Source of the DNA: Zhuqueibacter pondensis
GTDB taxonomy: Bacteria; Zhuqueibacterota; Zhuqueibacteria; Zhuqueibacterales; Zhuqueibacteraceae
DNA: 64,000 nt
NCBI GenBank assembly: GCA_034505955.1
Contig: JAPDQK010000004.1
Span: 1 to 64,000, forward strand
Direction of reading: 5' to 3'
This document shows positions 43,423 to 52,274 of this stretch, piece by piece. Within the stretch, counting starts at the first letter, position 1; each line of letters begins with the position of its first letter. The notes beneath the pieces were generated by a model, which was not told the origin of the DNA, did not search any database, and was given only the letters and a program-made list of their open reading frames with translations. A program made the position numbers and the translations under genes.

Positions 43423-45387
43423 ATGGTTCATCGTCATTTTCGGCTCAGCCTGGTGGTGGTTCTCGGCGTCTGTTCGCTTCTGTTCGCTCAACCCCGGGAA
43501 GTTGGCAACCTTGTCATCGACGGCATTCCCGATATTCCGCAACGCATCATTGATCGCATGAATCAATATCAAAATGTGCGATCCGCTGCCTTCCTCGGTT
43601 GGAACCCTAATGGCCCGGGCATTTTGATCTTGACGCGTTTTGCCGAAACCAGCCAGATTCATTATGTCGAGCATCCCGGCGGCGCGCGGCAGCAACTGAC
43701 GTTTTTCAAAGAGCCGGTCGCTGGCGGTATTTATTATCCCGGCCCGGACCGACGTGGATTTCTTTTCAGCATGGATGTGGGTGGTGCCGAGTTTTTTCAA
43801 ATTTTTTATTTCGATTTGCAGACCGGGCAGTGGACGCTGTTGACCGATGGCAAGTCCCGCAACCTCGGCGGCCTGTGGTCGCACGACGGCAAATGGATCG
43901 CTTACTCGAGCACCTTGCGCAACGGCAGAGACACCGACGTGCGCGTGATGAGCCTTGATAAGCCGGGCACTTCGGATTTGCTGACGGAATTGCCGGGAAG
44001 CTGGAGTGCCCTAGATTGGTCGCCGGATAACAGCAAGTTGCTGATTGAACACAGTGTTTCGGCCAACGAATCCCATCTCTACTGGTGTGAAACTGCCACA
44101 AAAAAGCTCACCCCGATCAATCCACAAAAAGACAAAAAGATTGCCTATGGTGCCGCCTCGTGGAGCAAAGATGGTCGCGGGGTCTATTACACTTCGGATG
44201 AGACCGGTGAATTCCGGCAGCTCACTTATTACGAACTCATGACCGGCAAGAAAACCGTAATCACCAGCAATATTCCCTGGGACGTGGATGACTTTGCGCT
44301 TTCTGATGATGGCAAAAAGTTGGCGTATGTCACCAACGAAGATGGCATCAGCAAATTGCGCGTGCTCGATTTGCGAACCAATCGGGAAATGAATTTGCCG
44401 CCATTGCCAGTCGGCCTGATTTTCGGTCTGGAATTTTCCAAAGACAGCAATGCGCTGGGCTTGACGATGAACACACCCCAGACTTCCGGAGATGTTTATT
44501 CCATCAATCTGACGACCAGGGAGTTGGTGCGCTGGACATTCAGCGAAGTCGGCGGCTTGAAGGTGGATCAGTTCGTCACGCCGCAATTGATCCATTACCC
44601 GACCTTCGATCAAGTCAATAACAAGCCGAGAATGATTCCGGCGTTTTATTACAAACCGCGCAACGCCAGCGGCAGACTCCCTGTGATCGTCTCCATTCAC
44701 GGTGGCCCGGAGAGCCAGGAGCGTCCAGGTTTCAACGCAGGCTATCAATATTTGGTCAATGAGCTTGGCATTGCAATACTGGCACCGAACGTGCGCGGTT
44801 CAGCCGGGTATGGCAAAACTTATTTGACCCTTGACAATGGCTACAGGCGTGAAGACTCGGTTAAAGACATCGGTGCCTTGCTCGACTGGATTGCACAACA
44901 GCCGGAACTGGATGCCGGGCGCATCGGTGTGATGGGCGGATCATATGGCGGCTACATGGTCTTGTCGACCATGTTCAATTACAACGATCGCATTCGTGCT
45001 GGCGTCGATGTGGTCGGCATCAGCAATTTCGTGACTTTTTTGGAGAGTACACAGGAGTATCGCCGGGATTTGCGTCGGGTGGAGTATGGCGATGAGCGCG
45101 ATGTGAAGATGCGTGAGTTTCTCAATCAAATTTCTCCGACCACGAATGCGTACAGAATTACCAAGCCTTTGTTTGTCATTCAAGGTTTCAATGATCCGCG
45201 CGTACCGGTGACGGAATCCGAGCAGATTGTGAAGACGGTGCGTAATAATCGCGGTCAAGTTTGGTATTTGGTGGCAAAGGACGAAGGCCACGGTTTTCGC
45301 AAGAAGGCCAATCGCGACTATCAGTCCTATGCGACCTCGCTGTTTTGGGAAACCTTTTTATTGGATGGAAAGCCAGGGATGAACTGA
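43423..45387 (+). CDS. Secreted S9-family prolyl oligopeptidase-like serine peptidase
   Basis: 654 residues with a signal peptide (1-23, CSLLFAQ) and Shine-Dalgarno GAGGTGGG. The N-terminal about 370 residues form a TolB/WD40-like beta-propeller (GGLWSHDGKWIAYSS, LDWSPDNSKLLIEHS, ASWSKDGRGVYYTSDETGEF). The C-terminal alpha/beta-hydrolase domain carries the triad S507 (GGSYGGY), D591 (FNDPRVP) and H623 (DEGHGF). It should cleave short peptides or acyl-peptides after export to the periplasm. This is the usual dipeptidyl-peptidase/acylaminoacyl-peptidase architecture. The next gene follows within about 20 bp. Confidence 0.93.
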   Translation: MVHRHFRLSLVVVLGVCSLLFAQPREVGNLVIDGIPDIPQRIIDRMNQYQNVRSAAFLGWNPNGPGILILTRFAETSQIHYVEHPGGARQQLTFFKEPVAGGIYYPGPDRRGFLFSMDVGGAEFFQIFYFDLQTGQWTLLTDGKSRNLGGLWSHDGKWIAYSSTLRNGRDTDVRVMSLDKPGTSDLLTELPGSWSALDWSPDNSKLLIEHSVSANESHLYWCETATKKLTPINPQKDKKIAYGAASWSKDGRGVYYTSDETGEFRQLTYYELMTGKKTVITSNIPWDVDDFALSDDGKKLAYVTNEDGISKLRVLDLRTNREMNLPPLPVGLIFGLEFSKDSNALGLTMNTPQTSGDVYSINLTTRELVRWTFSEVGGLKVDQFVTPQLIHYPTFDQVNNKPRMIPAFYYKPRNASGRLPVIVSIHGGPESQERPGFNAGYQYLVNELGIAILAPNVRGSAGYGKTYLTLDNGYRREDSVKDIGALLDWIAQQPELDAGRIGVMGGSYGGYMVLSTMFNYNDRIRAGVDVVGISNFVTFLESTQEYRRDLRRVEYGDERDVKMREFLNQISPTTNAYRITKPLFVIQGFNDPRVPVTESEQIVKTVRNNRGQVWYLVAKDEGHGFRKKANRDYQSYATSLFWETFLLDGKPGMN

Positions 45388-45408
45388 AGCACACACAGCG
45401 CAGTGAGC

Positions 45409-46293
45409 ATGGCGTCTCGTCTCGGTGCCATGCATTTTGTGCCACTTTCCATGGGCGTTGCCTTTGCGGTTATGGACATTTTGAATCATCTTTCCGCGCG
45501 CCGCTTTCGCGAAGTTGACGACCTGCTTGCGTTCATTTCAATATATGATGACACACGGCGAAAGCGGGCATTTTGTGGTTTGCTGCGTGCACATCAGAAG
45601 CAGATTCGCGGCGCCGTTTGTGTGGAGGGCGGTTGCGGGCTTGGACTGTTTGCAATAGAGATGGCGAAACTCGGCGCGCGGCAAGTTTTTGCTGTTGAGC
45701 AGAATCCGCTATTGGCCAAACTGGCGCGTGCGCGTGTAGCCGAACTGCCGGCTGCCCTTGCCAGGCGTATCGAAGTGATCGAAATGCCCTTGCAGGAATT
45801 CCGACCGCCCCGAACGATCGAGGTTTTGGTGCATGAATTCTATGGACAACTGTTATACGATGAAGATCTGTGGGTGCTCGAACATTTGAAATTTCAGCCG
45901 CGACTCGTACTGCCCGATGGCGGTGAGTTGCTCGCCGGGGTGGTGGCTTCGCAGCGTTATACCGACCGGATTGTGACTCCGGCGTTGTTGCAATCTCTCA
46001 AAGGCGTGCTTGTTGCCGGTCTGTTCGAGGAGCGCCTGCGCGAGCTGCGATTCCCGGTGTTGCGCTGGCAGTTTGGCTGCGGATTGTCACAAGTCGAAAA
46101 TGATCTTGGCCGATGGCAGGGCGATTTGCTCTGTTTCGGCGTGGCAGTTACACACAAAAACCAGCGCATCTGTGAGGCGGGGAGATGCCCGAATTGGTCG
46201 TATGTTTGGACGCCCCGGATGGGTGATCGTTTTGCCCTCGAATTTCGCCCCGCGGTTGCGGGCAGAGAGTGTCATTTCCGATGGCTGTCTTGA
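45409..46293 (+). CDS. PRMT-like SAM-dependent methyltransferase
   Basis: 294 residues from ATG 45409; starts at 45403 (GTG) and 45430 are alternatives. A class I methyltransferase Rossmann fold with CVEGGCGLGLFAIEMAKLGA (motif I) and QVFAVEQNP (the ribose-binding acidic end). The preceding IYDDTRRKRAFCGLL resembles the YxxMxxDxxRxxAY helix of protein arginine methyltransferases, and VHEFYGQLLYDEDLWVLE resembles their double-glutamate loop (one position is Asp/Glu). A beta-rich C-terminal region follows. PRMT-like enzymes are rare in bacteria. The second domain does not clearly show the THW loop, so the substrate (protein arginine or a small molecule) is open. It closely follows the S9 peptidase gene. 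Confidence 0.7.
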   Translation: MASRLGAMHFVPLSMGVAFAVMDILNHLSARRFREVDDLLAFISIYDDTRRKRAFCGLLRAHQKQIRGAVCVEGGCGLGLFAIEMAKLGARQVFAVEQNPLLAKLARARVAELPAALARRIEVIEMPLQEFRPPRTIEVLVHEFYGQLLYDEDLWVLEHLKFQPRLVLPDGGELLAGVVASQRYTDRIVTPALLQSLKGVLVAGLFEERLRELRFPVLRWQFGCGLSQVENDLGRWQGDLLCFGVAVTHKNQRICEAGRCPNWSYVWTPRMGDRFALEFRPAVAGRECHFRWLS

Positions 46294-46348
46294 TCCGGAT
46301 CACCAATCCGGAGACGCGGAGAATCAATCATCAAAAAAGGAGAGAAGC

Positions 46349-48019
46349 ATGTACAAGCAAGAGAAAAAATCCATTTGCCGCCGGTGGGCATTGCGTTCAG
46401 TGGCAATCCTGGCATTTGTCGGGTCATCGCTGATGGCGCAGACCGGCAATCTCAATCGACCGTACGAACCGGTGATTTTGAATGGCAGCAGCTTTGCTGC
46501 TTTTTCCAATAATGTGGCGCCTGTGAATCAGCTTTTTCTTTACGTGTACAAAAACTCCAGCAAGACCTGGGAACAAATTTCATGGCAAATTGATGAAGTG
46601 GAGCCGGATTCACTCGATGCCACGAAAACCACCTATTTTCGCCAGGGTGATGGCAAACTCGACGATCTGGACGAACTCTCATTCATGGCCGGAGATGCTG
46701 GTGACAAAGCGCCTGCCGACATCTGGTTGGACGACGCTTCCGCGCGCAGCTTCCCACGTTATGAAATTGAATTGACTGATCCTCTGGTGAGCGGGAGCAA
46801 AGGCTATGCTTACCTTTATCGCTCAGGGACATTGAGTACTTCGCCGTCGCTGCCGGATTATATTTCCTACGATTTGGCAAACGACCTCATCCGGGCCAAA
46901 GGCTATGAAGAAGGCCATTTGGCCAATGGCATCCAAAACTCAATTCTCGTGCCGGTTAGTGAAGGTGGCAGCAATTCTGATTTTCTGGACCGTCTCAAAC
47001 TCCGGGTACAAATCAAATCCATCTTTACCATTACGATTGACGAAAACAGCTTCAATAAAGTCGACGTGAAGTTCCGCGATGGTCGGATACGAGTGATTCG
47101 CGAATTGACTGAACGGATTGCGTTGATTAATGTCGATATTCCGCTTTTGATCAAATACTATGGCAATTCCTTCATTTTGAATACTTCTTTGAATTTAACC
47201 AGTGTTCCCGGTGTTGCTTTGCTGCGCCAGTCGTTCGATTTTGCGCCGAATGTCACCGGCGCGAAATGGTATAATCAAAATTTGGTCAATCCCGTTACGG
47301 TCGACGGAGTACTGGATAATTTGACGGACGCAGATCTTGCGATTGTCAATCAGCCACGATTGAACTGGTACATGATGAGCAGCGCGCATGGCTCATTCAT
47401 CAACATTTTTTCCGTGCCAAAGGAATTTGGCGCAAGCCAGAAATTCTATTATCGTGATGCACCTGAGGGCAGCAATGATAACACGCCAGACACCGGCGAT
47501 GACAACAAGTCTTTTGGCGATAGCGGCCTCTGGATTTCCGGCACCAACATCACCGGTATCTTTCCATTGGTATTGACGAGTTACATCCTTGGCAAAGATC
47601 AGCCACGCAGCGTTGGTGAAAACCTGCGCAGTCAAGCTGAGCAACCGTTGGGATTCAGCATACAAGCGCAAAATTACACCACCGGTGTGGCAGATGCACA
47701 TAATGCTCCGGCACGTCGTTTCGCCTTGCAGCAAAGTTATCCCAATCCGGTTTTGCTTTCACAGCCCTCCTCAATGCTCATTCGTTACGAGCTGCCGTGG
47801 TCTGAACCGACACGCGTGGAGCTGAGCGTCTACAACCTTCTCGGTCAGAAGCTCCGCGAGTTGGTGAACACCGTACAAACCGCTGGCTATTACGAAACGC
47901 AGTGGGATGGCCGTCTGGAAAATGGCGAGCCCGCGCCCGCTGGAATATATTTTTACCAATTGCGCGCTGGGCAGCAGACCATCACACAAAAGCTCATGCT
48001 CATATCGACAAGCAGGTGA
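46349..48019 (+). CDS. Secreted protein with T9SS/FlgD-like C-terminal sorting domain
   Basis: 556 residues from ATG 46349, preceded by AAGGAGAG; the same frame is open much further upstream, inside the methyltransferase gene, but only this start gives a signal peptide (about 1-33, GSSLMAQ). The body (about 40-455) has no recognised family (PVILNGSSFAAFSNNVAPVN, ISWQIDEVEPDSL, MSSAHGSFINIFSVPKEFG). The last 90 residues are a T9SS type A-like module (RFALQQSYPNPVLLSQPSS, VELSVYNLLGQKLRELVN, PAGIYFYQLRAG). It is probably displayed at the cell surface. A perfect hairpin at 48035-48070 follows the stop. Confidence 0.85.
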   Translation: MYKQEKKSICRRWALRSVAILAFVGSSLMAQTGNLNRPYEPVILNGSSFAAFSNNVAPVNQLFLYVYKNSSKTWEQISWQIDEVEPDSLDATKTTYFRQGDGKLDDLDELSFMAGDAGDKAPADIWLDDASARSFPRYEIELTDPLVSGSKGYAYLYRSGTLSTSPSLPDYISYDLANDLIRAKGYEEGHLANGIQNSILVPVSEGGSNSDFLDRLKLRVQIKSIFTITIDENSFNKVDVKFRDGRIRVIRELTERIALINVDIPLLIKYYGNSFILNTSLNLTSVPGVALLRQSFDFAPNVTGAKWYNQNLVNPVTVDGVLDNLTDADLAIVNQPRLNWYMMSSAHGSFINIFSVPKEFGASQKFYYRDAPEGSNDNTPDTGDDNKSFGDSGLWISGTNITGIFPLVLTSYILGKDQPRSVGENLRSQAEQPLGFSIQAQNYTTGVADAHNAPARRFALQQSYPNPVLLSQPSSMLIRYELPWSEPTRVELSVYNLLGQKLRELVNTVQTAGYYETQWDGRLENGEPAPAGIYFYQLRAGQQTITQKLMLISTSR

Positions 48020-48034
48020 CGAATGTTCAGTGAA

Positions 48035-48070
48035 CCAGTTTGCCGATTCGTCTTTTGATCGGCAAACTGG
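48035..48070 (+). terminator. Perfect 13-bp inverted repeat downstream of the T9SS-sorted gene
   Basis: CCAGTTTGCCGAT (48035-48047) and ATCGGCAAACTGG (48058-48070) pair perfectly around a 10-nt loop. There is no T-run after the stem, so it is either a Rho-assisted or processing end, or a small palindromic repeat. It lies 15 bp after the stop codon and 60 bp before the next start. Confidence 0.6.
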
Positions 48071-48132
48071 AACACCGGCATACCTGTAAAAAAGTGCACG
48101 ATCTTGTCGAAGTGCAAAAAAGGAAGCGAATT

Positions 48133-48837
48133 ATGAAAGCCTTGTTGACGGTGCTTGTTGTTCTCGCCCTCGTCGGCGCATTTCTCTATTATTCCTTTCC
48201 AGAAATATTTCACCCTTTCAATCGCGAAGCCGTTGAGAGAGATTTTATCGCCAGCATCCCGACGATTTTTCGCACGCCGGGCGGCAATTTGGAAGTGGCG
48301 GGCTTCACGGCGACCGAAACCTTTGTAAGCTCGGATACTGCAAAGGTGCCTTTTTTCAATTGGAACATTCCTGGCGCGACGACGACCGTCATCATCAAAG
48401 CGCCGGTAATTTATCGTTATCACGTACGAGTCCTTGACCGGTGGGAAATCGAGGTTGTCAATAATACGTGCCGCATTTATGCACCAGAGCTTCGTCCCAC
48501 CTTGCCGCCGGCGATTGAAACTGACAAAATGGAAATAAGCTCGTTCGAGGGCCCGTTGGCATTCAATGCCGAAGTGCAACAGGCCAAATTATTGCAAAGC
48601 CTCACGCCGCAACTCAATGCGAATGCGACAGATACTACGAAGCTGAAGCTGGTGCGTGAAGAAGCCCGTAAAACCGTGAGCGAATTTGTGCAAGCCTGGC
48701 TTTTGCAGCGAGGCGACTGGGGCGAAAAGAAAATCGAAAATATCAAAGTGGTTTTTCGAGAAGAATTGCCAAAAGCGGATGAATTGAATTTGTTTTCAGA
48801 TTCGTTGCGGCAGTCACCCGTGGACTTCAAGCAGTAA
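48133..48837 (+). CDS. Membrane-anchored protein of unknown function
   Basis: 234 residues from ATG 48133 (AAGGAAG upstream). One N-terminal helix (2-20, ALLTVLVVLALVGAFLYYSF) anchors a soluble domain of about 200 residues, likely in the periplasm. Features such as WNIPGATTTVIIKAPVIYRY and a C-terminal helical ARKTVSEFVQAWLLQ give some resemblance to DUF4230-like proteins, but I am not confident of it. It lies between a T9SS-sorted protein and an OmpA-like protein on the same strand. Confidence 0.7.
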   Translation: MKALLTVLVVLALVGAFLYYSFPEIFHPFNREAVERDFIASIPTIFRTPGGNLEVAGFTATETFVSSDTAKVPFFNWNIPGATTTVIIKAPVIYRYHVRVLDRWEIEVVNNTCRIYAPELRPTLPPAIETDKMEISSFEGPLAFNAEVQQAKLLQSLTPQLNANATDTTKLKLVREEARKTVSEFVQAWLLQRGDWGEKKIENIKVVFREELPKADELNLFSDSLRQSPVDFKQ

Positions 48838-48946
48838 AAAGTGAGTTTCGAGCGGCGAGAAACCTTTCACGCACCAGACCGGAGAGTGAAGTCGAACAGT
48901 CGCATAATTGGGTGTCATTTACTCCCGAATAGGACCAACCGAATTC

Positions 48947-49996
48947 ATGAAAGTATCGCTTATGTCGCCTATTAGAACTTGGCCGTTACTCATGTTGGTC
49001 ACGACCATTTGTTATGTTGTCGAGGCAATTGACGAAACCGCGCAGGCGCAGAGTGACGATCTCACCGAAGCCTGGTCAAAATACGATTTCATTCCCGGCA
49101 CCCCGGTGCTTTTTTATGATGATTTTAGCGGCGAACGAATTGGCCAACAACCCATGGCGTGGAAACTGATCGAAGGCAAAACGGAAGTCATGCAATTCCA
49201 GAATCAACGATGGCTGCACGCCATCGAGGCCTCATTTGTCGCTCCGCAAATCGCCAAACTGCCCAGCCAGTTCACCCTCGAAATGGATTTTTATGTGATT
49301 CCGCAGGGTTACAGCGGCAGCTATCGGATTGACGTCTATGGACAAACAGATGAGGACTGGGTGACTTTGACCATCGAAGATCTCGGCGTTTACTTCAACA
49401 CTTCCTCTGGAATCGATTTGGCCCATGAGCTCGAGTTGAAAGGTCGCCACCATTTGGCGATGATCGCCGGTGAGGAGGGTTACAAATGTTACATCGACAG
49501 TCTTCGAATTTTTGAGGTCACCAAGTTGGGAAATTTTCGTGCTCGTGACCTCGAGCTCTTTATGGCCGGCGGCGAGAAAGAAGGCGATGACAAATGTATG
49601 ATCACCGATTTCAAGCTTGCTGCCACTAAAAGTTTTCGTGACCAAATTGAAGAACAGGGGAAAATCATCAGCTACGGCATCGTTTTTGTGAAAGGTTCTG
49701 CTGCGCTCGCACCCCAATCGACGCCGACCATCAAGGAGCTGGCCAAATTGTTGCAAGCCGACTTGGGATTGAATTTGTCCATCGAGTGTCATGTCTACGA
49801 ATTGGCTGACGAAGGTGACAACACGCGACTTTCGCAACAACGTGCCGAGGCATTGCGAGAACTCTTGACGAGCCAATACAAAATCAATCGCGAGCGCCTG
49901 CGTACTAAAGGTTGGGGTAGTGCGCAGCCGATCAAAGACAAAGACACGGTTGTGGCGCATGCCGCCAATCCGCGCGTGGAGTTTGTGAAGAGATAA
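48947..49996 (+). CDS. OmpA-like protein with N-terminal jelly-roll-like domain
   Basis: 349 residues from ATG 48947; ATG 48962 and GTG/ATG further upstream are alternatives. A signal-like helix (about 8-30) is followed by a beta-rich domain (about 45-220: VLFYDDFSGERIGQQPMAW, FTLEMDFYVIPQGYSGSYR, KGRHHLAMIAGEEGYKCYID), like LamG/DUF1080 concanavalin-type sandwiches that bind sugars. A C-terminal OmpA-like peptidoglycan-binding domain (about 235-349: YGIVFVKGSAALAPQSTPTI, ECHVYELADEGDNTRLSQQR) ends NPRVEFVKR. The protein would tie a glycan-binding head to the cell wall. This domain pairing is seen in FCB genomes; its role is not established. Confidence 0.85.
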   Translation: MKVSLMSPIRTWPLLMLVTTICYVVEAIDETAQAQSDDLTEAWSKYDFIPGTPVLFYDDFSGERIGQQPMAWKLIEGKTEVMQFQNQRWLHAIEASFVAPQIAKLPSQFTLEMDFYVIPQGYSGSYRIDVYGQTDEDWVTLTIEDLGVYFNTSSGIDLAHELELKGRHHLAMIAGEEGYKCYIDSLRIFEVTKLGNFRARDLELFMAGGEKEGDDKCMITDFKLAATKSFRDQIEEQGKIISYGIVFVKGSAALAPQSTPTIKELAKLLQADLGLNLSIECHVYELADEGDNTRLSQQRAEALRELLTSQYKINRERLRTKGWGSAQPIKDKDTVVAHAANPRVEFVKR

Positions 49997-50025
49997 GTGG
50001 ACACCGCGTCTGTCAAATCAAAACC

Positions 50026-50877
50026 ATGATGCACCTGCGATCTGACATGCGGGAATCGTCTGCGGAATTCTATCCGAAGTATAAAACTGGCACTGATCCG
50101 CCAAAATCAGGGATGCCGGAACTGCACTATTATGACCGGGCTCGACAGCAAAAATGGCGGGTGCCAATTTTGTCCGAAGATGATTCCATCGTCGCTTTCA
50201 ACAAACCCTCCGGCCTGCCGGTGATTCCCGAGCGCTGGCATGCGGATTGGCCGTGTCTGCACAGCATTGCCGCCGAGAAATTGGGCTTGTCGCTATACGT
50301 CGTGCATCGCATTGATGCGGCCACCAGCGGGATTGTCTTGTTTGCCAAAACCGCATCAGCGCATCGCGAGCTCTGCCGGCAGTTTGCCCAGCATCGGATC
50401 GAAAAAACCTACTTGGCATTGGTGAAAGGTGAGATGGCGGAAGATGCACTGACCATTCAGCGTGCCATTGCCCCGCATCCGAATCATCCGGGCGTCATGA
50501 TGGTGAGCCGTAATGGTAAACCCGCAGTGACCTCCGTTCGCGTGTTGGAGAGATTTCGCGGTGTGACCTTGCTGGAAGTTCGACCGCAGACCGGAAGACA
50601 GCATCAGATTCGCGTGCATCTGCAAGCCATCGGTCGTCCCCTGCTGGTCGATCCGATCTATGGCCAGGCCGAAGCATTTTATCTGTCATCCATTAAAACG
50701 GGTTTTCATTTGAAAGAGGGGGAGACGGAGCTGCCGCTCATCCGGCGGTTGACTTTGCACGCTGCCACACTGCATTTTTATCACCCGGCGCGAAAAGAGA
50801 TGATGACGATCACGGCGCCGGAAGCAAAAGATTTCCTGGCGGTGTTGAGAAATTTGCGGAAGTATGCAGCGAAATGA
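50026..50877 (+). CDS. RluA-family pseudouridine synthase
   Basis: 283 residues; the true start may be a little downstream of the ATG at 50026. The catalytic motif HRIDAATSGIVLFAKT contains the nucleophilic Asp (about D97). The core motifs KTYLALVKGEM, LLEVRPQTGRQHQIRVHLQ and RPLLVDPIYG are complete. It isomerises uridine to pseudouridine in rRNA or tRNA. No S4 RNA-binding domain precedes the core, so it is of the short RluA/RluC-like type without S4. The exact target cannot be given from sequence. It stands about 30 bp after the OmpA-like gene. Confidence 0.92.
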   Translation: MMHLRSDMRESSAEFYPKYKTGTDPPKSGMPELHYYDRARQQKWRVPILSEDDSIVAFNKPSGLPVIPERWHADWPCLHSIAAEKLGLSLYVVHRIDAATSGIVLFAKTASAHRELCRQFAQHRIEKTYLALVKGEMAEDALTIQRAIAPHPNHPGVMMVSRNGKPAVTSVRVLERFRGVTLLEVRPQTGRQHQIRVHLQAIGRPLLVDPIYGQAEAFYLSSIKTGFHLKEGETELPLIRRLTLHAATLHFYHPARKEMMTITAPEAKDFLAVLRNLRKYAAK

Positions 50878-51016
50878 TTGACGCGCAGTGACAAAAACCT
50901 GTCAAGGGAATTGTTTCAACGACGAATCAGGGAATCCTTGTTTTGCCCCACAGATTTTTCACACATGAAGTCAATTGTTTTCATTTTGACAAGCCAGTAA
51001 TACGGAATCCAACCTC

Positions 51017-52075
51017 ATGCCTGTTACCACCATCGAATGGACTGACAACAAAGTCAAAATCATCGATCAAACCAAGTTGCCGGCAGAATTGGTTTACGTG
51101 GATATTGAGCGCGTCGAAGACCTCGGCGAAGCCATTAAAACGCTGCGTGTGCGCGGTGCGCCGGCAATCGGTATCGCCGGTGCATTCGGGGTGTTGTTGG
51201 GCGTGCAAAAATTTTCCGCCGAAAACACGGCGCAATTCTTCACCGAGCTTGATCGCGTAATCGCTTTTCTGCTTCACACCCGGCCAACCGCGGTCAATCT
51301 TTCGTGGGCCCTGGACAGAATGCGACGAACGGCAGAATCCCATCGTGATCAGCCGATTGCTCGGATCAAGGCAGCGCTTTTAAATGAAGCGCACAAGATT
51401 TTTGCAGAGGATCAACAAGCCTGCCGTGCAATTGGACGGCACGGCGCGGTGCTGATTCCGAATCCGGCCACGATCATCACTCATTGCAATACCGGTGCCT
51501 TGGCGACTGCGGATTTTGGCACGGCGCTTGGTCTCATTTTCACGGCCCACGCGCAAGGGAAAAAGTTGCATGTTTTTGTCGATGAAACGCGACCACTGTT
51601 GCAGGGCGCGCGCCTGAGCATGTGGGAACTGATGCACGAAGGCATTCCAAGTACGCTCATTTGCGACAATGCGGCAGCATTTGTGATGCAGCGCCGGAAG
51701 ATCGATTGTTGCCTGGTGGGAGCCGACCGCATCGCGCGCAACGGTGATGTCGCCAACAAAATTGGCACCTACTCGCTTGCCGTCAATGCGCAGAAACACG
51801 GAATTCCCTTCTATGTCGTTGCTCCCACTTCGAGCATTGATTGCAACATTGACACGGGAAAGGGAATTCCGATTGAAGAGCGCGCTGCCGAGGAGGTGAC
51901 AGAAAGCTTTGGCCGGCGGATTGCGCCTGCCGGCGCAGCCGTATATAATCCGGCATTCGATATTACGCCCAACGAATTGATTACTGCAATCGTTACTGAA
52001 GCGGGTATTATTCGTCCTCCGTATGACCGCCATCTGCCGCAGCTACAAACCTGCTTTTTTTCACGTTCAGGGTAA
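51017..52075 (+). CDS. mtnA: S-methyl-5-thioribose-1-phosphate isomerase
   Basis: 352 residues, full length. It converts methylthioribose-1-phosphate to methylthioribulose-1-phosphate in the methionine salvage pathway. Family motifs present: TLRVRGAPAIGIAGAFG, NPATIITHCNTGALAT with catalytic Cys157, VFVDETRPLLQGARL, and LVGADRIARNGDVANKIGTY with catalytic Asp237 (80 residues after the Cys, as in the family). It is distinguished from eIF2B-like regulators by both catalytic residues. No other salvage genes lie nearby. The start has no strong Shine-Dalgarno. Confidence 0.95.
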   Translation: MPVTTIEWTDNKVKIIDQTKLPAELVYVDIERVEDLGEAIKTLRVRGAPAIGIAGAFGVLLGVQKFSAENTAQFFTELDRVIAFLLHTRPTAVNLSWALDRMRRTAESHRDQPIARIKAALLNEAHKIFAEDQQACRAIGRHGAVLIPNPATIITHCNTGALATADFGTALGLIFTAHAQGKKLHVFVDETRPLLQGARLSMWELMHEGIPSTLICDNAAAFVMQRRKIDCCLVGADRIARNGDVANKIGTYSLAVNAQKHGIPFYVVAPTSSIDCNIDTGKGIPIEERAAEEVTESFGRRIAPAGAAVYNPAFDITPNELITAIVTEAGIIRPPYDRHLPQLQTCFFSRSG

Positions 52076-52083
52076 AATAATTC

Positions 52084-52112
52084 TTGCGTATCCAATTAAA
52101 TTCGGTTATATT
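52084..52112 (+). promoter_or_regulatory. Promoter of the TPR protein gene
   Basis: TTGCGT (52084-52089), 17-bp spacer, TATATT (52107-52112). The leader to ATG 52275 would be about 155 nt, long enough for regulation, but I see no known riboswitch in it. Confidence 0.5.
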
Positions 52113-52274
52113 TTTATTGTGAGTTCTTCTGCAGGAGTTGAGTCCAATGCGCCGAGGGTTGAGAGATCAATTCAAGTGCAAACTGATGCGATTTGGATAT
52201 GATTTAATGCTTGCGGCATAGTGAGAGAGTTTAGGTTTATGCAACTTTTAACTGTCAAGAAAGGAGAACGAGGA

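Noticed and set aside
46010..46348. 113-codon N-terminal extension of the T9SS-sorted gene at 46349
   Set aside because: It overlaps the methyltransferase gene in another frame; the signal peptide and Shine-Dalgarno place the start at 46349.
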